This document shows positions 5,085 through 8,856 of a DNA stretch of 8,856 nt, piece by piece (position 1 is the stretch's first letter; every line of letters begins with the position of its first letter). Source of the DNA: Pseudomonadota bacterium (lineage in GTDB: Bacteria > Pseudomonadota > Alphaproteobacteria > Rhizobiales > Beijerinckiaceae); assembly GCA_023386115.1 (NCBI GenBank), contig JAEWKL010000427.1, positions 1 to 8,856 on the forward strand, given 5' to 3'. The translations under genes and the position numbers were made by a program. Under the pieces are notes generated by a model. That model was not told where the DNA came from. It was given only the letters and a program-made list of their open reading frames with translations, and did no database searches.

Positions 5085-6197
5085 TCAAAGCCGGAAACGT
5101 GCCTCCGCGGCGGACGATGTCCGGCCGCCTCCCACCGGCAACCAGGTCGTCCAGCCCAGCAGGCAGCGCGCGGCGGCGGTCAGGGCCGGCGGCGGCACCG
5201 CGTCGGCGGCCAGGACGGGATTGACGATCACGGCGGCCTCCGCACCGAGATAGGACCGGACGAGGGCACGGAGCGGGGTCAGCAGCGCGCTCCCGGGCAG
5301 GAGCTGACGGAACTGCGCCTCATCGAGCGGGCCGACCCGCAGCAGGATCCGCGAACCGATATCCCAGGCCCGCGCCCCCGCGGTGGCGTCGACCCCGAGG
5401 CGGTTGAACTGGCCGAGGCCGGCGCGCGGCAGCATGGTCATCTGCTCCCGGCCGATCTCGACCCAGGCACCAACGAACTGCTCGGCGACGACGGGGCGGC
5501 CGAGCCACTCCGTCAGGATGGCGGAGAGCCGGCCGGCCGAACGCGGGCGCGCCGCGAACAATCCAGAATAGTACAGGACAGGCTCACTGCCGCTCGCGAG
5601 ACGCGCGACCAGTCCGGGATCCGCGTAGCCAGCAAGGGCGAGCAGCGCCTCCCGCAGGCCGTCGCGCGGGGCCGCGGCGGGATCGTCCGGCGATTCCCTG
5701 TCGGCGGCCGCGGCGTCGGCTGCGCGGTGCGGGCGGTACTTCAGCCCCGCCTGCGCGAACTGAGCGAGCGGCCGCTGCGCAACGAGATCCAGAAAGCGCG
5801 AGAAGGCGGCCGAGCGCTGGCGCGCCTGGCTGTTCGCCATCTCGGTATAGGGCCGCGGCAGGGCGCCGCCGGGGCCGGTCAGTCCCAGGATCCCGGTACG
5901 CGCCACGAAGGGTCCGTTTCGCTCCGGGCGAACCGAGGTGACGTCGCCCGGCACGTAGGCGAGCCCGATCGCGGCTTCGAACCGGATCGCGACCCCCGGA
6001 TCGCCACGACCGCTCGCACGCATCATCACCGCGACCGCCGCATCGAAGCTGAACCGGGCCGGGTTCGCCATCAGGGTGTCGAGCAGCGAGGTCGGGACCG
6101 GTGCGGTGCCGGGGCGGGGAGGAAGCGGCGCCTCGCCTTGCTCCGGAGGATCGGCAGGGGCGGGCGCCGCGACGCGGCCGGGAACCGGACGGCTCAC
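5085..6197 (-). CDS. tssG: Type VI secretion baseplate protein TssG (ImpH/VasB family)
   Basis: 370 residues. TssG joins TssF, TssE and TssK to form the wedge of the cytoplasmic baseplate from which the contractile tail is built. Family signatures are visible: the N-terminal PARFSFDAAVAVMM helix (46-59), IRFEAAIGLAY (71-81), LGLTGPGGALPRPYTE (104-119), the FLDLVAQRPLAQFAQAGLKYR block (135-155) and a C-terminal LLGWTTWLP (346-354). Two parts look lineage-specific: a Pro-rich N-terminal extension of about 35 residues and an Ala/Asp-rich insert after KYR (about 157-180). The start is GTG at 6197, sharing GTGA with the tssF stop, which implies translational coupling; no strong Shine-Dalgarno is seen. 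It is the last gene of this minus-strand block and faces the histidine kinase gene tail-to-tail. The call is firm on motifs and context. Confidence 0.95.
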   Translation of the reverse strand: MSRPVPGRVAAPAPADPPEQGEAPLPPRPGTAPVPTSLLDTLMANPARFSFDAAVAVMMRASGRGDPGVAIRFEAAIGLAYVPGDVTSVRPERNGPFVARTGILGLTGPGGALPRPYTEMANSQARQRSAAFSRFLDLVAQRPLAQFAQAGLKYRPHRAADAAAADRESPDDPAAAPRDGLREALLALAGYADPGLVARLASGSEPVLYYSGLFAARPRSAGRLSAILTEWLGRPVVAEQFVGAWVEIGREQMTMLPRAGLGQFNRLGVDATAGARAWDIGSRILLRVGPLDEAQFRQLLPGSALLTPLRALVRSYLGAEAAVIVNPVLAADAVPPPALTAAARCLLGWTTWLPVGGGRTSSAAEARFRL

Positions 6198-8017
6198 AGC
6201 AGCACCTGCGCACCCGCGCGCGGCGCGAAGCTCGCCACCGCGCCGGACCGCCCCTGCAGCACCGCCTGCGTCCGAGTGAAGGAGTTGACGGTCGCATGCA
6301 GGGCGAGGAAGCGTTCAAGCACCGCCGCGAGCAGGTAGAGGCCGCCGCTGGCCCACAGCCCGCGATCGAAGGTGAGCGTGACGTCGAGCCCTCGGCAGAA
6401 GCTCCCGAGCCGCGCGCCCGGCACCCGGGCGGTCGCCTCGGTCGCGCTCACGTCGAGCAGGGCCGCTATCGCCGCCCGGGTGTGCGGCGTATCGCGAACG
6501 TCGTAGAGTTGCAGCACGTCGCGCATCGCCGCGGCCGCATCCGCTCCGCCGACGATCGACAGGTGGCCGAGCGAGAGATGCGAGATCAGCTTCCAGTTGC
6601 GCTTCCTGCGCAACCGCGGACGCCAGCTCGCCGTCGGCGCGGTGAGGCAGGTGATCCGGGCGATCGAGCTGAGGCCCTCCGCCGGAAACAGGCGCGGCTG
6701 TCCGACGCCGAACGGCAATTGCGCCGGCAGGTCGCGGTTGGTGCAGAGCGCGTCAACCGACAGGACCCGGTCGGCCGGCCGGTTGACCTGCAGGTCCGGA
6801 TCGAAGGGCGCGAGCAGGACGTCGCTGCCCCCGAGCCCGTCGGCGGCGTCCCGCCGTACCGTCGCGTAGTAGCCGGCGGTCGGCTCCTCGCCGCCGAGCG
6901 CGGCGGGCCGGCGGTAGAACGGGCGCCAGGGCCGGCCCGCGCCATCGTCGGCGACCTCGTGCACGGCCTCGACGCTCCACACCTCGTAGGCCTTCGGGCG
7001 GCGATAATCGGGCAGGATCGGGTACTCGGTGCGGGTGCCGTCGAGGGAGATCGGCTCGCAATGCCGGGTGAACAGATTCACGATCGGCGTGCATCCGAGC
7101 GCGAGGCAGTCCGGCCGCAACCGGCGCTCGAGCTCCGGCGCGGCCTGGTCGAAGTACACGAACAGGTCGAGCCGGTCCGAATCCTGGATCAGCGTGCGGG
7201 CGTCGAGGCCGACGAGATCGATGAACAGAAACTTTTCGGGGAGCGCGAAGTACTCGGTCAGAAGACGGAAGCCTTCGAACGAACGCGCCGTCCACGGATA
7301 GAGCGCCTCCTCGGGCGCGAAGCCGGCCGGTCGGATGCTGTCGGGCGGCAGCAATGTCGGGCGGTCGTCGTTGGGGCCGTCGGCCAGCGCGACGCCCGCG
7401 ACGTGCCCGCCCAGGAGTTCGTAGAGCGCCAGCGCCTGCTCGATCGGGCCACGCAGGAACACCCGCAACGCCCGCGGCTCCAGTTCGGCGAAGGTCGCCT
7501 CAGGATCGGTCAGTCGCAGGCTCACCCTCAGGCTGGCGCGTGCCCCTTGCGCCCGGGGGTTGACCGGAGCGACCAGCGGCAGGCCGGAGAGGCGGGCGGC
7601 CTCGATCTCGATCGGCCACAGCGTCGTCGCATAGGCGGTCTGGAAGCGGACGGGATCGCCTGCAACGGGCTCGCTCTCCAGCATCGTGCCGGCCGGGATG
7701 GTCACCGGGACCCGCAGCTCCGGCTTGCAGGCGAGCTGGACGATGGCCGCGGAGGGCACCGGTGCGAGGGCGTGCGGAGAGAGAACGCCGAGCAGCGCGT
7801 CGGTGATCTCCGGCAATTCGTCATCGAGCCGCTGCTGGACCCGGGCCGAGAGGAACGCCACCCCTTCGAGGAGGCGCTCGACATGCGGATCATCGATGAG
7901 GTCGCCGTTCAACCGCAGCCGGCCGGCAACCTTCGGATGGGCGTTCGCGAAACCCTGCGACAGGTTCCGCAGCGCGTCGAGCTCGCGGTTATAGGCAGCA
8001 AGAAATTCTTCGTCCAT
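6194..8017 (-). CDS. tssF: Type VI secretion baseplate protein TssF (ImpG/VasA family)
   Basis: 607 residues, the usual family size. TssF is the largest wedge subunit and binds TssG to form the baseplate core. Diagnostic blocks run throughout: YNRELDALR (9-17) and FANAHPKVAGRL (23-34) at the N-terminus, DPHVERLLEGVAFLSARV (43-60), YPWTARSFEGFRLLTEYF (240-257), PEKFLFIDL (260-268), TPIVNLF (310-316), CTNRDLP (425-431), WKLISHLSLGHLSI (475-488), and a C-terminal FLALHATVNSFT (570-581). ATG 8017 is preferred because the family starts at MDEEF and GAGGA (8024-8028) lies six bases upstream. An in-frame GTG at 8053 would add 12 residues and overlap tssE. The gap to tssE is 25 nt and contains half of an 8-bp inverted repeat. 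No key block is missing, so the protein should be functional. Confidence 0.97.
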   Translation of the reverse strand: MDEEFLAAYNRELDALRNLSQGFANAHPKVAGRLRLNGDLIDDPHVERLLEGVAFLSARVQQRLDDELPEITDALLGVLSPHALAPVPSAAIVQLACKPELRVPVTIPAGTMLESEPVAGDPVRFQTAYATTLWPIEIEAARLSGLPLVAPVNPRAQGARASLRVSLRLTDPEATFAELEPRALRVFLRGPIEQALALYELLGGHVAGVALADGPNDDRPTLLPPDSIRPAGFAPEEALYPWTARSFEGFRLLTEYFALPEKFLFIDLVGLDARTLIQDSDRLDLFVYFDQAAPELERRLRPDCLALGCTPIVNLFTRHCEPISLDGTRTEYPILPDYRRPKAYEVWSVEAVHEVADDGAGRPWRPFYRRPAALGGEEPTAGYYATVRRDAADGLGGSDVLLAPFDPDLQVNRPADRVLSVDALCTNRDLPAQLPFGVGQPRLFPAEGLSSIARITCLTAPTASWRPRLRRKRNWKLISHLSLGHLSIVGGADAAAAMRDVLQLYDVRDTPHTRAAIAALLDVSATEATARVPGARLGSFCRGLDVTLTFDRGLWASGGLYLLAAVLERFLALHATVNSFTRTQAVLQGRSGAVASFAPRAGAQVLL

Positions 8018-8031
8018 GCTCCGTCCTCGCG

Positions 8032-8062
8032 GTCCGACCGCGTCAATCCTCACGGGTCGGAC
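8032..8062 (-). promoter_or_regulatory. 8-bp inverted repeat at the tssE-tssF junction
   Basis: GTCCGACC (8032-8039) and GGTCGGAC (8055-8062) are perfect reverse complements with a 15-base loop that contains the tssE stop codon (8043-8045). The stem would form just upstream of the tssF Shine-Dalgarno without covering it. It could set the tssE:tssF ratio or protect an mRNA end. Chance is possible in DNA this rich in G and C. Confidence 0.25.
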
Positions 8063-8537
8063 GCACCACGATGTCCGCCGTCGTGGTGTCGATCAGGGTG
8101 TCGAAAGCGATCGCCTCGGGCAGCGGGTCGATCAGCAGCAGGGCGTCGATGTGCAGCCGCAGCACCGCGCGCAGGGGCGTCGGCGCGTCGGTGATGCGCA
8201 CCTGCACCTGGGCGAGCCGAGGCTCGAACCGGCGGATCGCGTCCTCGATCTCGCGGCGCAGCCGCTCCTGCCCGGCCGGATCGTTGGAGGCGCCGGCGGT
8301 GAGATCCGCGACGCCGTAACCGAGCGGCGAGTGCGCCAGCGCCGGCCAGGACGGCGTCCGCCACGGACGCCGGGCATTGAGCAGGTGCTCGAGGTCGCGA
8401 TGGACCGCGGAGCGGACGATGGAGATCGCCTCGGACGCGGCCCGCGGGGTGTCCTCCAGGCGGTCGGGATGCGCATCGAGGAGCCGGTCGAGCACGGAGA
8501 GGCGCGGCTGAAGGCCGCCTCGGGGCGGGAGGCTCAT
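8043..8537 (-). CDS. tssE: Type VI secretion baseplate protein TssE (gp25-like, ImpF family)
   Basis: 164 residues, normal for the family. TssE is the homologue of phage T4 gp25 and links the baseplate wedge to the first sheath ring. It has the lysozyme-like fold without lysozyme activity. Visible hallmarks are the N-terminal SVLDRLLDAHPD (14-25), HRDLEHLLNARRPW (46-59), PLGYGVADL (71-79), and REIEDAIRRFEPRL (95-108) with the conserved EPR motif at 105-107, followed by beta strands that end in FDTLID (145-150). ATG at 8537 is chosen because it gives the family N-terminus and overlaps the tagJ stop as ATGA. An in-frame start at 8636 would add 33 Arg/Gly-rich residues and run deep into tagJ. 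The overlap suggests coupled translation within one operon. Confidence 0.95.
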   Translation of the reverse strand: MSLPPRGGLQPRLSVLDRLLDAHPDRLEDTPRAASEAISIVRSAVHRDLEHLLNARRPWRTPSWPALAHSPLGYGVADLTAGASNDPAGQERLRREIEDAIRRFEPRLAQVQVRITDAPTPLRAVLRLHIDALLLIDPLPEAIAFDTLIDTTTADIVVRPTRED

Positions 8538-8856
8538 GCGAACTCGACCGTTCGCAGGTCGGTGATCGCCAAGCCCTCGTCGCCCACGAGGAAGATCCGT
8601 TGCCCGCAGCCCCGCACCGGGGCCTGCGAACTCCATTCGGTCCGGCGGCCCAGCCGCAGCTCGTCCTCTGCCGCGGGCGTCTCGTAGAGGGCGGGCAGGT
8701 AGACGTCTCCCTGAGGGCCGTCCCGCACGATCATTGTGCAGCGCCGCCAGAACAGGTCCCGCGGACGCCGGGGCGGGTGAAACTCCATGCTCACGAGCCG
8801 CGCCGCCGGGATCCAGTAATACCGGCCAGTGGTCGTCAGGACTTCCAGGCTGCCGC
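8534..8856 (-). CDS. tagJ: Type VI secretion accessory protein TagJ (ImpE family), N-terminus outside window
   Basis: Only the last 106 residues are present; the frame is open to the right edge, so the gene starts beyond it. The visible part matches the C-terminal half of ImpE: a strand-rich LEVLTTTGRYYWIPAARL, then HPPRRPRDLFWRRCTMIVRD (a family hallmark), GDVYLPALY, LRLGRRTEW, and the ending RGCGQRIFLVGDEGLAITDLR. Family members such as Pseudomonas aeruginosa TagJ bind the sheath protein TssB and influence ClpV-driven sheath disassembly. They occur in only some T6SS classes, including rhizobial imp clusters. The TGA overlaps the tssE ATG by four bases (ATGA). The internal GTG at 8794 is not the real start, because the family sequence continues upstream of it. 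Confidence 0.9.
   Translation of the reverse strand, partial: GSLEVLTTTGRYYWIPAARLVSMEFHPPRRPRDLFWRRCTMIVRDGPQGDVYLPALYETPAAEDELRLGRRTEWSSQAPVRGCGQRIFLVGDEGLAITDLRTVEFA

Noticed and set aside
3544..5253. 569-codon plus-strand frame overlapping the histidine kinase and the end of tssG
   Set aside because: It is an out-of-frame reading of the kinase, Arg/Gly-rich, and it crosses the convergent gene boundary. There is no domain.
6101..8194. 697-codon open frame on the plus strand opposite tssF and its neighbours
   Set aside because: It is antisense to tssF with all family motifs in the other strand, and it spans three real genes. It is a composition artefact.
8538..8636. Upstream start for tssE adding 33 residues
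   Set aside because: The extension is an out-of-frame reading of the end of tagJ, while the family N-terminus begins at the ATG that overlaps the tagJ stop.

Overview
The window is very GC-rich bacterial DNA with dense, mostly overlapping genes. It looks like an alphaproteobacterium of the Methylobacterium/Rhizobiales kind. The basis is base composition, the imp-type order of its type VI secretion (T6SS) genes and a VirA-like hybrid histidine kinase; there is no rRNA or other taxonomic marker. No tRNA, rRNA, CRISPR array, insertion sequence or integrase is visible.

Layout. (1) Positions 8856 down to 5085, minus strand: a T6SS baseplate block in the order tagJ/impE (partial, enters from the right edge), tssE/impF, tssF/impG, tssG/impH. 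Two junctions are 4-nt stop/start overlaps and one has a 25-nt gap. (2) Positions 2486-5014, plus strand, tail-to-tail with tssG: an orphan membrane hybrid histidine kinase with a VirA-like domain order. Its C-terminal receiver has lost the usual phosphorylation residues. (3) About 1816-2485: a divergent control region with an A+T-richer core, a possible promoter, two perfect 9-bp inverted repeats and a small upstream ORF with a strong Shine-Dalgarno sequence. (4) Positions 1785 down to 1, minus strand: a small exported protein of unknown function coupled by a TTGA overlap to a transmembrane Ser/Thr kinase, which runs off the left edge.

How the parts may work together. tssE, tssF and tssG encode baseplate (wedge) components and TagJ is a sheath/ClpV accessory protein. 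The Ser/Thr kinase is of a type often found with T6SS, where PpkA-like kinases control assembly after translation. The exported protein just upstream of it is a candidate periplasmic partner, and the histidine kinase could bring in an environmental signal. The roles of the four T6SS proteins rest on family knowledge. The links between the two kinases, the exported protein and secretion are inferred from gene neighbourhood.

The least expected features are the degenerate receiver, a hairpin that covers the kinase ribosome-binding site inside the end of the upstream gene, a second hairpin over the Shine-Dalgarno of the small ORF ahead of the histidine kinase, and a triplicated ATG start module behind a third hairpin.
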